The notes: generated by a model from the letters alone, not told the origin. Positions 8,684-18,698 are shown, counted from the first letter of the stretch. The stretch: DNA of 64,000 nt from Methanocorpusculum parvum (GCA_002287215.1 LMVO01000046.1:1-64000), one strand, 5' to 3'. A program made the numbers and translations.

Positions 8684-10189
8684 ATGGATAAAAAACAGGA
8701 TCTTACTCATGAAAACGGAGCGCCGGTAGCCGACAACCTGAACTCGCTCACTGCAGGACCCCGCGGACCATTGATGCTCCAGGATCTGTGGTTTCTGGAA
8801 AAACTTGCACATTTCGATCGGGAAGTCATCCCGGAAAGACGTATGCATGCAAAAGGTTCCGGAGCGTTCGGCACCTTTACCGTGACCGCTGACGTGGAAA
8901 AATACACCAAAGCAAAAGTTTTCGAGAAAGGAAAAAAGACCGAGGTCTTTGTCCGGTTTTCTACCGTGGCAGGCGAGAGGGGAGCTGCCGATGCAGAGCG
9001 CGATATCCGGGGATTTGCGATCAAATTCTATACCGAAGAAGGAAACTGGGATCTTGTCGGCAACAACACGCCGGTCTTTTTTATCAGAGACCCTCTGCAG
9101 TTTCCCGATCTGAACCATGCCGTAAAACGTGATCCTAAAACGAACATGCGTTCCGCGCAGAACAACTGGGACTTCTGGACCTCGCTTCCGGAAGCGCTCC
9201 ATCAGGTAACGATCGTCATGTCTGATCGGGGGATCCCGGCAAGTTACCGGCACATGCACGGGTTTGGCAGCCATACCTACAGTCTGATCAATGCCGAAGG
9301 GAAGCGGGTATGGGTCAAGTATCATTTCAAGACCCAGCAGGGGATCAAAAATATCACCGACCAGGAAGCGGAAATCCTCGTAGGCAAAGACCGGGAAAGT
9401 AATCAGAGGGATCTCTTTGAAGCGATCGAACGAAAAGAGTTCCCGAGATGGAAGATGTACTTCCAGATCATGACAGAAGAGGAGGCGAGAGTCAGAAAAG
9501 AAAATCCGTTCGACATCTCCAAAGTCTGGAGTCACAAAGAGTATCCGATGATAGAAGTCGGTGTGCTTGAACTGAACAGAAATCCGGAGAACTACTTTGC
9601 CGATGTGGAGCAGGCGGCGTTCAATCCGGCAAACATCGTTCCGGGAGTCGGCCTTTCGCCGGATAAACTCCTGCAGGGCAGACTGTTTTCCTACGGCGAT
9701 GCGCAGCGTTACCGGTTAGGCGTGAATCATTCGCTGATCCCGGTCAACCGTCCGAAAGTCGACGTCCATGCATTCCATCGGGACGGACTTATGCGGGTGG
9801 ATGGAAACTACGGAGCTGCCAAAGGGTATGTGCCAAACAGTTATGATGAGTGGAAACAGCAGGAGGCATACCGTGACCCGTCGCTGAAACTTTCCGGGGA
9901 TATGGACAGGTATGAACAAAAAGATGATGAGAATGACGACTGTTTCTACCAGCCGGGCGATCTGTACCGTCTGATGACGGAGGATAAAAAACAGGTCCTG
10001 ATCGAAAACACCGCACGAAACATGGAGGGCGTAACGGAGAACATCAAATACCGACACGCAGCCCACTGTTATCTTGCAGATCCGGATTACGGGACGAGGT
10101 TTGCAAAACTCTGCGGTCTTGATCTGAATAAAGTTGTCTCCCTCTCAAAAATGAGCCATGCGGAGAGGATGGAAAATACAAAAAGGTAG
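8684..10189 (+). CDS. katA: Monofunctional heme catalase
   Basis: Catalase splits hydrogen peroxide into water and oxygen. The 501-residue protein is of the small-subunit type and complete. His55 lies in [13 protein letters not shown], the distal asparagine in [12 protein letters not shown], and the heme-ligating tyrosine 337 in [14 protein letters not shown]. It ends in TAG at 10187-10189, so UAG is a true stop in this genome. In a strict anaerobe it serves oxygen defence. A TATA-like ACTTTTTAT precedes it near 8650, suggesting its own promoter. Confidence 0.97.
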   Translation: MDKKQDLTHENGAPVADNLNSLTAGPRGPLMLQDLWFLEKLAHFDREVIPERRMHAKGSGAFGTFTVTADVEKYTKAKVFEKGKKTEVFVRFSTVAGERGAADAERDIRGFAIKFYTEEGNWDLVGNNTPVFFIRDPLQFPDLNHAVKRDPKTNMRSAQNNWDFWTSLPEALHQVTIVMSDRGIPASYRHMHGFGSHTYSLINAEGKRVWVKYHFKTQQGIKNITDQEAEILVGKDRESNQRDLFEAIERKEFPRWKMYFQIMTEEEARVRKENPFDISKVWSHKEYPMIEVGVLELNRNPENYFADVEQAAFNPANIVPGVGLSPDKLLQGRLFSYGDAQRYRLGVNHSLIPVNRPKVDVHAFHRDGLMRVDGNYGAAKGYVPNSYDEWKQQEAYRDPSLKLSGDMDRYEQKDDENDDCFYQPGDLYRLMTEDKKQVLIENTARNMEGVTENIKYRHAAHCYLADPDYGTRFAKLCGLDLNKVVSLSKMSHAERMENTKR

Positions 10190-10198
10190 AGGATCTCC

Positions 10199-12907
10199 TC
10201 ACTCTTTTTTCTTTTTTACGATAGCAGGTCCTTTTCCGGCGCCGGGGATGTCCGTGTCGATGTCAACAGTGATCCCGATCAAAAACGCGTTCATTCGGTC
10301 GATCGCTTCACGGTTTCTGGTATCGGCCGCAGCAGCTCTCTGATAACACAAATATGCTGTATCCCGCTCGTTTCGAAGATCATACACCTTGCCAAGTTCA
10401 ACAAGGGCACGGCTGTCTTTTGGATTGTCGGCAACGTAATTGCCAAGCATCGACAGTGCCTCGTCATATTTTCCGGCACGTCTGAGATCGACAGCGGTCT
10501 CGATGAGGGTGTGCGGATCACCGGATGACGACGTGCGTCTGGATCCGGATTCGCCGGCCCCTGAGGTATTCTGCTGTTTTCGCTTCGGCGGAGGGATATA
10601 CTGGGAAGCTTCGCGTTTTTTGCGCTCGACACGGTCCTCCATCTCTTTGTTAGCCCGGCGGGGAGGTTTGGGCAGCTCAGGCTCTGCTGATTCACGGCGG
10701 AGTTTTCTGGATCCTGCTTTTTTCCGCCGTTCATCCTCATGGACATGCTTGTCGGCTGCATGGATCTCCTTCTTTTTGGCAACCCAGGCCGGCTCGGAGG
10801 CGGGTTTAGCGGAAGCCTTTTTGTCGCCGATCCAGGCGGCTTCCTTTTTCTCCGTCGAACGGCGGTCGGTCCGGCGCTTTTCCTTTTCCCGTTCGTCGTC
10901 CATACAGGAAAGTTCAGCGATCATTTCCAGGGGATCATCCATCACGCGAACGAGTTTGTCGATCTCCAATAACCGCTCCATACCGATGAAGTGTTCGGCC
11001 ATGATCTTTCCAAGCTGGGAAAGTTCCAGGACCCCGCCGGATTTCCTGACGAGTTTGTGTTTGATAAGTTCCGCAAGGGGATCATCACCCACGCCTACCA
11101 TGGTGTTTCCAACGGCGATGATATCTGCTTCACGTCCGCGGCAGACGATCGCATTGGCGGCAAACTCTTCAGATGTCTCCTCGATGTCATACACCGGCGA
11201 GACCTCTTCCATATCTCCTTTGAGAAGCTGGATGGCCACCTCCTCCTCGGTGAGTTTGGTTTCACGCGAATACGAGGCCCCGGGCTCGGCGAGGACGACA
11301 ACTCTGCCAAGATCATGGAAGTCAGGCCGGCCGGCACGTCCCATCATCTGATGGAACTCCTGAACGGAGAGCCAGTCGATTCCCATCGCGAGAGCATCGA
11401 AGATCACCTGGCTTGCCGGGAAATCCACGCCGGCTGCGAGTGCCGCAGTAGTGACAACACAGGCAAGTTTTCCCTCTTCGAACTGCCGTTCAACTGCCCG
11501 GCGTTCCTGGGACGTAAGTCCGGCGTGATACGGAGCGGCGGTCCCTCCTATCGCCTCGGCTACGGTATGACACCTGCTCCGGGCATTCGTGAACACGATC
11601 GTCTGCCCTTTGAATCCTTTCGAAGAGGTTTTGTTGAACTCCTCAAAGACCAGTTTTTTGATGAACGGGATCTTTCCGTCTTTTTCTGTGAAGATCAGAT
11701 GGCGTTCCAGAGCCACCGGACGGTCTGCATACGATACAAGAGCAGCATTCAGTTTTTTTGCGAGAAGGTTGGGTGAACCGATCGTTGCCGAAAGATAGAG
11801 GAACTGGGCTTTTGGAGCGATATATTTCAGCCGTGCAATCAGTCCGTCGAGACGGTGACCCCGTTCGGGATCCTCGAGCATCTGGACCTCGTCGATAACG
11901 ACCGTGCCAATATTGCTGACCGGCATGCCCTTTCTCAGAAGATTGTCCATACCTTCGTAGGTTCCGACAACGATCCCTCCGCCTGCACCGCGGTTTCCAA
12001 TAGGACGGGTCTCCGGCAGATTCACCCGGGAGACACCGGTCATTATCGAGGTCTGGGTTATGGTCTTGTATTTTTCTGAGAATCGGTCATACTTCTGATT
12101 GGCAAGAGCGACGAGTGGAACGAGAAACAGCATTCTTCCGCGCTTCTCGAGATAATTTTTCAGCCCGGCCATCTCACCGATGAACGTCTTCCCGCTTGCC
12201 GTCGCGGCGACAACGAGGAGATCTTTTCCATACAAAAGTCCTGACTCGACCGCACGCTGCTGGGCAGGCATGAGTGTCTCAACACCGCACCGTTCAATAA
12301 ATTCCCGGGGAAGCGGCAGGTTTTCGATACGTTCGGTCGGCGTCTGATCATGCGCCTCGAGCCGGTCGAACATCGTCTTTTTGGTGTCGAGCGACTCAGG
12401 CTGAAGGATCGCAAGCACCATATCCAGATCACGATACTCTTCGAGAAGATTTTCGATATGGAGCTGGGTTCGTTTTCCAAGATGTTTGATGTGACCGAGT
12501 TCACGGCGGAGCTCACGCTTTGCGCAGTCAAGGCAGACAAACTCCTGCCCGCATCTGATCCTGGTCTCTTCGGTAAGGGGGGTGATCCGGTCGTCAAAAA
12601 GACAGGTCCGGCAAAGTGTCGTTGTTTCCCAGGATAACTGCATGCCTCTGAGAAAATCCTGGAATTCCGGCAGGGTCTGGGTGAGTTTGATCGGACCGTT
12701 CCCCCGAAGTACCGTGATGAACTCTTTTGTGGGCGTCTTCTCGACGTGGGAAGTCCCGGGTCTTCTGACAAAAAACTCAGACGGACGCATGCCTTTTGAG
12801 GTCTCTTCGAGTTCGACGGTACCTACATGTTTTATTCTGCCTGCCTTTGCGTCGTCACAAAAATAGACTTTATACCCTTTTTTCCAGGGCTGAACGATGG
12901 TCGTCAC
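10199..12907 (-). CDS. Ski2-like superfamily 2 helicase fused to a TPR tail
   Basis: A 902-residue archaeal DEAD/DEAH helicase of the DUF5814 group. In order: an N-terminal region with a four-cysteine zinc knuckle (CRTCLFDD near residue 98, CGQEFVCLDC near 118), Walker A AATASGKTFIGE near 235, DEVQ box VVIDEVQMLED near 337, motif III LSATIGSPN, motif VI QMMGRAGRPD near 522, then a long charged linker (about 690-780) and TPR-like repeats to the end. The helicase core would unwind RNA or DNA with ATP; the true substrate is unknown. The next gene downstream of its start, an HTH regulator, is in the same direction with one base between. Confidence 0.88.
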   Translation of the reverse strand: MTTIVQPWKKGYKVYFCDDAKAGRIKHVGTVELEETSKGMRPSEFFVRRPGTSHVEKTPTKEFITVLRGNGPIKLTQTLPEFQDFLRGMQLSWETTTLCRTCLFDDRITPLTEETRIRCGQEFVCLDCAKRELRRELGHIKHLGKRTQLHIENLLEEYRDLDMVLAILQPESLDTKKTMFDRLEAHDQTPTERIENLPLPREFIERCGVETLMPAQQRAVESGLLYGKDLLVVAATASGKTFIGEMAGLKNYLEKRGRMLFLVPLVALANQKYDRFSEKYKTITQTSIMTGVSRVNLPETRPIGNRGAGGGIVVGTYEGMDNLLRKGMPVSNIGTVVIDEVQMLEDPERGHRLDGLIARLKYIAPKAQFLYLSATIGSPNLLAKKLNAALVSYADRPVALERHLIFTEKDGKIPFIKKLVFEEFNKTSSKGFKGQTIVFTNARSRCHTVAEAIGGTAAPYHAGLTSQERRAVERQFEEGKLACVVTTAALAAGVDFPASQVIFDALAMGIDWLSVQEFHQMMGRAGRPDFHDLGRVVVLAEPGASYSRETKLTEEEVAIQLLKGDMEEVSPVYDIEETSEEFAANAIVCRGREADIIAVGNTMVGVGDDPLAELIKHKLVRKSGGVLELSQLGKIMAEHFIGMERLLEIDKLVRVMDDPLEMIAELSCMDDEREKEKRRTDRRSTEKKEAAWIGDKKASAKPASEPAWVAKKKEIHAADKHVHEDERRKKAGSRKLRRESAEPELPKPPRRANKEMEDRVERKKREASQYIPPPKRKQQNTSGAGESGSRRTSSSGDPHTLIETAVDLRRAGKYDEALSMLGNYVADNPKDSRALVELGKVYDLRNERDTAYLCYQRAAAADTRNREAIDRMNAFLIGITVDIDTDIPGAGKGPAIVKKKKE

Positions 12908-12908
12908 G

Positions 12909-13709
12909 TTATTCAGTCACCAGTTCGTGGATCGTATAGGAAAGACCCGCAGTTTCCAGACGTTTCAGGAAATCGGTGAACTCCTCGTCAACGATCAGGA
13001 TCAGGCAGCGCATCCCGTGGAATGCCGCCTCAACAGCCCCTTCCCGCGCCCCGAAGAACATATCCGGCGTTAGGCCTGAATTTTTACAGGCAAGATAGGC
13101 CTCAAGTCCGACGGCTGCGATGATATCCGCATTCTTTGCAAGAGAGAGGAATTTTTCCGTCGAAACCATCTTTGAGCCGCCGCGTTCGATGCGCGGAACT
13201 TTGGCAACGTCCACTTTTCCTTCCGTGTGTTCGATGATGCCGGCAAGTCGGGCTACGCCGACGTCCATTCCTTCCGATGCATCGGCCGTGACCATTCCCA
13301 TTGCCGTCTGAGGGCGTTTGCCCGCATACAGCCAGCCGGATTTCATGTACACGCCAACCGAGTCGCCTGCTTTCAGATCGGAATCGGCGATAGCGGCCCA
13401 GGTCACGACCTGATGGATGATGTCACGGCGAACATGCCGGGCGTAGGATTCCAGGATCTCCGCATTGTTCAGGACCCACTCGACCCCTTTGTGGGTGACA
13501 TAATACCGCCCTCTCCCTTCAGCGCTGATATACCCCTCTTCGGCGAGGTCACGAACGTATTCAGATATTGCCTGGGGGGTGACGCCGAGCTTTTCCGCGA
13601 TCTCCTGCTGGCGGATCGACGGCTGGTGCTCGGCAACCTCGACTAAGACCTGGAATCTGGTCGTTTCACGTTTACTGCGAAGGATGTTGGTTAATGGATC
13701 ATCAGGCAT
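12909..13709 (-). CDS. HTH transcriptional regulator with a ligand-like C-terminal domain
   Basis: About 266 residues. Residues 15-65 form a winged helix (RQQEIAEKLGVTPQAISEYV, then GRYYVTHKGVEWVLN as the wing). The remaining 190 residues form an archaeal domain of unknown ligand, with GDSVGVYMKSGWLYAG and FGAREGAVEAAFHGMR stretches. The open frame extends upstream to 13766, but the start MPDDPLTNIL with a GGAG-type site just before it fits better. It precedes the helicase on one transcript, so it may control it. Target and effector are unknown. Confidence 0.8.
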   Translation of the reverse strand: MPDDPLTNILRSKRETTRFQVLVEVAEHQPSIRQQEIAEKLGVTPQAISEYVRDLAEEGYISAEGRGRYYVTHKGVEWVLNNAEILESYARHVRRDIIHQVVTWAAIADSDLKAGDSVGVYMKSGWLYAGKRPQTAMGMVTADASEGMDVGVARLAGIIEHTEGKVDVAKVPRIERGGSKMVSTEKFLSLAKNADIIAAVGLEAYLACKNSGLTPDMFFGAREGAVEAAFHGMRCLILIVDEEFTDFLKRLETAGLSYTIHELVTE

Positions 13710-13818
13710 GGTATATCTCCTATTCTGTAGTATGGGCGCTCCACAAAGAAAATATGTGGGGCACAAAACCCTACACTTATATTGTCTGTGATTCTATAAT
13801 CCTTTTTGAGAGGGATTG

Positions 13819-16047
13819 ATGAAGTCAGGTAAAATAATCCTGCGCGGAATCGTGCAGGGAGTGGGGTTCCGCCCGTTTGTCTATGCGCTGGCACAACGCT
13901 ACGAAATGTGCGGAACGGTCATCAATCACGGAAGTGAAGTGGAGATCGATGCCGGCGGGGAAAATTTCGATGAGTTCTCCCGTGAAGTGGCAAAAGGGCC
14001 CAAGATGGCGGTCATCGATTCGGTATCGGTCCAACCTCTGCCTGACTGGATCCCGCCAAAAGGATTTTTTATTCTGAAAAGTCAGGACGGGGCGAGGACG
14101 GGATTTGTTCCGGCTGATATTGCGACCTGCGAAAACTGTCTGCACGATATTATGGATCCAAACAGCCGGTATTTTGGATACTGGGCAACGTCATGTACCG
14201 ACTGCGGACCAAGATACAGCATCATTAACTCCGTTCCCTACGACCGGGAACGAACAAGCATGGATGAATTTCCTGTATGCAAAGCATGTCTGAACGATTA
14301 CGAAGACCCGGGAAACAGAAGACATCATGCCCAGACGATCGCCTGCACAGAATGCGGACCGAAACTTTCTCTGCTGAAAGGATCCGGAGAGTTTGTGCAG
14401 ACGGCCGATCCGATAGCCGCCGCTGCAGAGCTGCTGGATGCGGGAAATATTGTTGCCGTCAGAGGGGTTGGGGGATTTCATATCTGCTGTGTTGAAAAAA
14501 CGGCAGAACGCCTGAAAACTCTTCTCGGACGGCCGAACCAGTCGCTCGCCGTGATGATGAAACCGGAAACGATTCGGGAGTTTGTGGTCGAACCGACAAA
14601 AGATGAGTGGGATCTCCTCAAAGGACCTGTCCATCCGATCATGGTCCTTGACAAGCTTGATCCGGAATCACATGGATCCCTGTCGAGCCTGCATAATCTC
14701 GGGATCATGCTGCCGTACACCGGACTTCACCATCTGCTTTTTGCAAAACTCAGGTCGCCTCTTCTGGTAATGACGAGTGCAAATGCTCCGGGAACGCCGA
14801 TGATCACCGAAACGAAAACCATCATCGAAAAGATGGGGAGGGTCGCGGACGTTATCCTCACTCACGACCGGGAGATCGTGAACCGGTGCGATGATTCTGT
14901 CGTTCGGGACGGGTATCTGATTCGAATGTCACGGGGATTTGCCCCGCTCAGAACCAGAATGGATCTCGGGGACAGGCAGATCCTCGGGGTAGGCCCGGAA
15001 CTGAACGCGAATGCAACGATCTATAAGGGCGGATTTCTGATAACTTCGCCGCATATCGGAAACATCAGAAACCCCCCGACCGTGGCATATTTAGAGGAGA
15101 CGATCGAAAAACTGACCAGTCTTACCGGATCGGTTCCCGAAATCATTGCTCACGACCTCCATCCGCAATTCCTGAGCACGCGGGTCGCTCAGGAACTCGC
15201 CGAACGATACGGGGCAACCCTATGCCCGGTCCAGCATCACTGCGCACATATCGCCTCGGTGACCACCGGAGAGGTCGTGGGTATCGCGATCGACGGTGTC
15301 GGCTATGGGGACGATGCGACCATCTGGGGAGGGGAGATCCTTGCAGGATCGCCGGCAAACGGATACATCCGAACCGGCCATCTCGAACCGGTCATGATGC
15401 CGGGCGGAGATATGGCAACAAAATTCCCGGAGAGAATGCTCTACGGCATTCTTCCAACAGAAGAGACCCTGGCACTTCTCCAAAGCAGAGGATGGAACGA
15501 CACGGCTCTCAGGATCCTTTCCCAGCAGACCGAGAAGCGGTTCAACACGCCGGTGACAACGTCAACGGGCCGGGTTCTGGACGCAGCGGCGGCATTACTC
15601 GGGATCTGCCGGGAACGGACCTACGACGGCGAACCGTCAATGATGCTGGAAGCATATGCAGCACGAGGCGTTGCCCAGCCGATGGAGATCACTATCGAAT
15701 CACGGGATGGGAGGGATGTTCTGTCGACCCCGGCCCTTTTACGCGAAGGAATGGAGATGATGAGCGAGGGGATCTGTGCAGAAGATATTGCAGCTTCGAT
15801 ACAAACCTCGCTCGCGAAAGGAATAGCAGAGCTGGCACTTGCAGGCGTGGAAAAAACCGGGATACGCAAAGCAGCGCTCTCCGGAGGGGTCGCGATCAAC
15901 CGCCAGATCAGGGAGACGATCATTTTGACCCTGCGTGAATCGGGCGTTTCATGCCTGACAAATCCCCGCTATCCGTTAGGTGACGGATGTATCTCCTGCG
16001 GACAGGTAATCACCGCCGGAATCCTCGCAAAAGAGGGACGCATATGA
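13819..16047 (+). CDS. hypF: Carbamoyltransferase HypF for NiFe hydrogenase maturation
   Basis: HypF takes carbamoyl phosphate and ATP to make the thiocarbamate on HypE that becomes the cyanide ligands of NiFe hydrogenases. About 742 residues: acylphosphatase domain with GIVQGVGFRPFVYALA at the start, two zinc fingers (CENCLHDI to CTDCGPRYS, CKACLNDY to CTECGPKLS), a YrdC domain, and a Kae1-like domain with QHHCAHIASV and ALSGGVAINRQI. ATG at 13819 is preferred over TTG at 13816. A TATA box CTTATATT near 13776 is a good promoter. The Ech hydrogenase later in the window is a likely client. Confidence 0.96.
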   Translation: MKSGKIILRGIVQGVGFRPFVYALAQRYEMCGTVINHGSEVEIDAGGENFDEFSREVAKGPKMAVIDSVSVQPLPDWIPPKGFFILKSQDGARTGFVPADIATCENCLHDIMDPNSRYFGYWATSCTDCGPRYSIINSVPYDRERTSMDEFPVCKACLNDYEDPGNRRHHAQTIACTECGPKLSLLKGSGEFVQTADPIAAAAELLDAGNIVAVRGVGGFHICCVEKTAERLKTLLGRPNQSLAVMMKPETIREFVVEPTKDEWDLLKGPVHPIMVLDKLDPESHGSLSSLHNLGIMLPYTGLHHLLFAKLRSPLLVMTSANAPGTPMITETKTIIEKMGRVADVILTHDREIVNRCDDSVVRDGYLIRMSRGFAPLRTRMDLGDRQILGVGPELNANATIYKGGFLITSPHIGNIRNPPTVAYLEETIEKLTSLTGSVPEIIAHDLHPQFLSTRVAQELAERYGATLCPVQHHCAHIASVTTGEVVGIAIDGVGYGDDATIWGGEILAGSPANGYIRTGHLEPVMMPGGDMATKFPERMLYGILPTEETLALLQSRGWNDTALRILSQQTEKRFNTPVTTSTGRVLDAAAALLGICRERTYDGEPSMMLEAYAARGVAQPMEITIESRDGRDVLSTPALLREGMEMMSEGICAEDIAASIQTSLAKGIAELALAGVEKTGIRKAALSGGVAINRQIRETIILTLRESGVSCLTNPRYPLGDGCISCGQVITAGILAKEGRI

Positions 16048-16640
16048 CGTCATGCAGATTACATGACTCATGGACAGCAATCGAACTGCGGATCACCCAT
16101 CAGATCCAGTTTTATAATTTTCTCGACCCGGCGCCGAATGATGAAAAGGAGATCAATCAGGCAACAGAAACATATATCATGGACTCCCTTGAGGACATGC
16201 CGAATGATAAACGCAGTTCTGCCAAGATCATTTTATATCTGGAACGGACACTTTACGATGATGAGGAGATCCGGGCCGATATGGAACAGGCGATCCATTC
16301 GCATTTTGCTCTGAGGCACTGCTCGGAAAACCAGAAATATAAGCTTTCGATGAGCAAAGGAAGACGATACCTCCTCCGCGGTCTGATATTTCTGGTGATA
16401 TGCCTTATCCTCAGCAGTATTATTACAAGCACCTACGACCAAAATGACATACTGTATGCTATCGGACAGAGTTTTGTGGTGATCGGCTGGGTCGCTCTCT
16501 GGAAACCGGTGGAGTTCTATCTCTATGACCGGCGCGATATTTTAGATGAGATTAACATACTCACGCAGCTGGAGACGATTCCTGTGGAGACACGCAGATG
16601 GAATAAAAATCTTGAGAATGAAACTCTCATACTGATGTAG
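16044..16640 (+). CDS. Membrane protein of unknown function downstream of hypF
   Basis: Starts in an ATGA overlap with the hypF stop, so the two are translated together. 198 residues: an acidic cytosolic-looking N-terminal half (about 1-110) and two membrane segments (around 118-140 LIFLVICLILSSIITS and 148-165 SFVVIGWVALWKPVEF) followed by a charged end with YLYDRRDILDEINILTQLE. I do not recognise the family and see no catalytic motif. Its link to hydrogenase maturation is only positional. It ends in TAG. Confidence 0.65.
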   Translation: MTSCRLHDSWTAIELRITHQIQFYNFLDPAPNDEKEINQATETYIMDSLEDMPNDKRSSAKIILYLERTLYDDEEIRADMEQAIHSHFALRHCSENQKYKLSMSKGRRYLLRGLIFLVICLILSSIITSTYDQNDILYAIGQSFVVIGWVALWKPVEFYLYDRRDILDEINILTQLETIPVETRRWNKNLENETLILM

Positions 16641-16729
16641 AACGTTTCTGACACCTTTTTTCATAAACCCATCGGTTGCTAAAAAACACCGGAACAAACG
16701 ATAAAGGATCGGCTCGATACTGCCGGATT

Positions 16730-16738
16730 AAAAAAAAA
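16730..16738 (-). terminator. Oligo-T terminator after rpl12
   Basis: On the minus strand the rpl12 stop is followed by TAAATC and then nine T bases, the simple T-tract at which archaeal RNA polymerase releases. It closes the ribosomal operon. No strong hairpin precedes it. Confidence 0.7.
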
Positions 16739-16741
16739 GAT

Positions 16742-17053
16742 TTAGCCGAAGAGGGCGCCAAGGCCTGCCATGGCGTTCTCTTCTTCTTCTTCCTTGCTCT
16801 CTTCGGGCTCTGCTGCCTCTTCTGCTGCTGCTGCTGCGCCTGCTGCTGCCGGTGCTGCTGCAACTGCTACGGGTGCTGCTGCTGCCTTGGAGATTGCTTC
16901 CTCAATGTCAACACCTTCAAGTGCTGCAATTAATGCTTTGACACGGGAGTCGTCGACTGCGATACCTGCGGCAGAGAGAACTGCCTTTACCGATTCTTCA
17001 TCCACAGTCTTAGCTGCGGAGTGAACTAACAGAGCTGCGTATATATACTCCAT
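16742..17053 (-). CDS. rpl12: 50S ribosomal protein L12 (P1)
   Basis: The archaeal stalk protein L12/P1, 103 residues. It has a helical N-terminal dimer domain ([20 protein letters not shown]), an alanine-rich hinge and a charged tail ending in [10 protein letters not shown] that recruits translation GTPases such as EF-2, also in this window. It is last in rpl11-rpl1-rpl10-rpl12 and 23 bases behind rpl10. Confidence 0.97.
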   Translation of the reverse strand: MEYIYAALLVHSAAKTVDEESVKAVLSAAGIAVDDSRVKALIAALEGVDIEEAISKAAAAPVAVAAAPAAAGAAAAAEEAAEPEESKEEEEENAMAGLGALFG

Positions 17054-17076
17054 TTTGATTTCACCTTTGTATTTGT

Positions 17077-17925
17077 TTAAATTGCCTTCAGGGCGTTTGC
17101 TTGTCTGTATGCCTTGCTGATGATCAGCTCGATGACACCCTTCTCATAGATGGATGCTTCTACACCGAGGTTTCTTGCCTCACGGACGGCCTTCGCGATC
17201 TGAGCTTCAGTAACTCCGGCACATGCCGTTGGAACTGCTGCGTTGACTGCGAGGTTGAATGCCTGCTGTGCTGCGAGAGTGATCTTTGCCTTGTATGCCT
17301 CGTCGTCTACTGAGAGGACGTCCGGCAGATACATATCTCCCTCGTAACATACTGCGAGGAGGGAGAGACCGACCGGCATTGGTTTGATACCAAGCTTGGA
17401 AAGTACGTCGGCCTGTTTTTTGTTGATAGCCTGACCGGCCTTAACAACGGTCTTGGTCTCTTTGATCTTGACCTTACCGCCGTCGATGGCTGCCGGGATA
17501 CCAGCCTGCTGGAGTTCTCCTACGATCGGTCCGGGCTTAAAGGTAGTTGGTCCTGCCGGAACAACAATGTCTTCAGGAGTGATCTCGCCTGCTTTGGCGG
17601 AGCGTTTTGTCTTTGTCTGCTCAAGGGACTTGAACAGTTTGAACGGGTTGCCGTTCGCAAAGATCAGCGCTGAGTGCTCGGAAACCTTCTCGTTCAGATC
17701 AACGAAGTGACCGCCGAGTTCATTCAGGGAATGCTCGACAAGAGTGTTTCTTGCAACCTTCACAACTGCATTGCTGCGCAGATTTCTGCGGATCTGCTGG
17801 AACTGTCTTGCGGGAATACCGTAGACATCAACTAAGCCGACGAGTGTATACTTGCCGGCGAGATCTTTGATCTGCTCAACTTCTTCACGTTTCCATGCCG
17901 GAAGATGGTGGGTATAAATTGCCAT
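17077..17925 (-). CDS. rpl10: 50S ribosomal protein L10 (P0), short form
   Basis: L10/P0 anchors the L12 stalk to 23S rRNA. It has 282 residues; the N-terminal rRNA-binding part ([30 protein letters not shown]) and middle domain ([19 protein letters not shown]) are clear. Many archaeal P0 proteins have about 335-345 residues with a stalk-binding helical spine and an acidic tail; this one stops at [13 protein letters not shown] without the acidic tail. It still keeps at least part of the spine (residues about 215-280). The stop looks natural because rpl12 follows at once with the same spacing as others in the operon. Confidence 0.95.
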   Translation of the reverse strand: MAIYTHHLPAWKREEVEQIKDLAGKYTLVGLVDVYGIPARQFQQIRRNLRSNAVVKVARNTLVEHSLNELGGHFVDLNEKVSEHSALIFANGNPFKLFKSLEQTKTKRSAKAGEITPEDIVVPAGPTTFKPGPIVGELQQAGIPAAIDGGKVKIKETKTVVKAGQAINKKQADVLSKLGIKPMPVGLSLLAVCYEGDMYLPDVLSVDDEAYKAKITLAAQQAFNLAVNAAVPTACAGVTEAQIAKAVREARNLGVEASIYEKGVIELIISKAYRQANALKAI

Positions 17926-17927
17926 AC

Positions 17928-18569
17928 TTACATCACCTTCACTGCTGGACCCATCGTGGTTTTGACGTAGACGGAACGGATGTTTAACTCTCCGCTTTCA
18001 AGTCTTCCTACAACCCTCTTTACGACGGCGTCAATATTTTCTGAAACTTCCTCAACGGTCATGCCGGTGTTGCCGACTTTGACAGACATATTGAGTCTGT
18101 CTTTTGACCGGATCTTGACGGAGTTTCTCAGACGCTCGACGATCGGAGTGATGTCCTGGGTCGGCGGAATCGGCTGCGGCATTTTGCCGCGGGGACCGAG
18201 TCTCTGACCAAGCCAGCGACCAACAAGGGGCATGACCGCGGTCTCTGCAAGGAAGAAGTCATATTGTCCGGCCATTTTGCGTGCTTCACGCGGAACGCCG
18301 CCCAGACGCTCGATCTCGTCAGGGCCGATAATTAAATCGACACCGGCGTTACGTGCCTGGGACACAATATCTCCCTTACCAAGAACGGCGATCTTTTTGA
18401 CGCCTATTGCCTGTGGCAGAAGAATCGTCTCATCAATACGGTTTTTAGGCTGGGCCATGTCAACGTGTTTCAGGTTGATAGTGATATCAATACTTTCCTG
18501 GAACTTACGCTCGGGGGCCTGCTTGAGTGCTGCCGTAACAGCTGTTATAATTTGGGTTCTTTCAACCAT
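17928..18569 (-). CDS. rpl1: 50S ribosomal protein L1
   Basis: L1 of the ribosome exit-side stalk, 213 residues, also a translational repressor of its own operon in methanogens studied earlier. The start MVERTQIITAVTAALKQAPE and the conserved GPRGKMPQPIPP segment near 148 are clear. It ends 2 bases before rpl10, and a folded leader lies 13-53 bases before its ATG (see 18583-18622). Confidence 0.96.
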   Translation of the reverse strand: MVERTQIITAVTAALKQAPERKFQESIDITINLKHVDMAQPKNRIDETILLPQAIGVKKIAVLGKGDIVSQARNAGVDLIIGPDEIERLGGVPREARKMAGQYDFFLAETAVMPLVGRWLGQRLGPRGKMPQPIPPTQDITPIVERLRNSVKIRSKDRLNMSVKVGNTGMTVEEVSENIDAVVKRVVGRLESGELNIRSVYVKTTMGPAVKVM

Positions 18570-18582
18570 TTGATGAAGCCTC

Positions 18583-18622
18583 CCATAGTTCTTCGACTGG
18601 AGTGTTCCCCAATCTCCTATGG
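18583..18622 (-). promoter_or_regulatory. Candidate L1-binding autoregulatory hairpin before rpl1
   Basis: In the mRNA sense CCATAG pairs with CTATGG (outer stem, 6 bp), an asymmetric internal loop GAG / CGAAGAA follows, and then ATTGGGG pairs with CTCCAGT (with G-U pairs) around an AACA loop. A stem, an asymmetric purine loop and a second stem is the layout of known L1 sites in 23S rRNA and in methanogen rpl1 mRNAs. The role is inferred from this resemblance and from position. Confidence 0.55.
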
Positions 18623-18698
18623 TTTTGTTCTCTACTACTGTACATTTTTTTACGTGGGAAATCCACGTACCCGTTTGAAGCGGCGCGAACTAACTCAC

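Noticed and set aside
16676-16933. Cysteine-rich ORF on the plus strand over rpl12
   Set aside because: It is the antisense of the alanine-rich L12 hinge; GCN repeats read backward give Cys/Arg runs.
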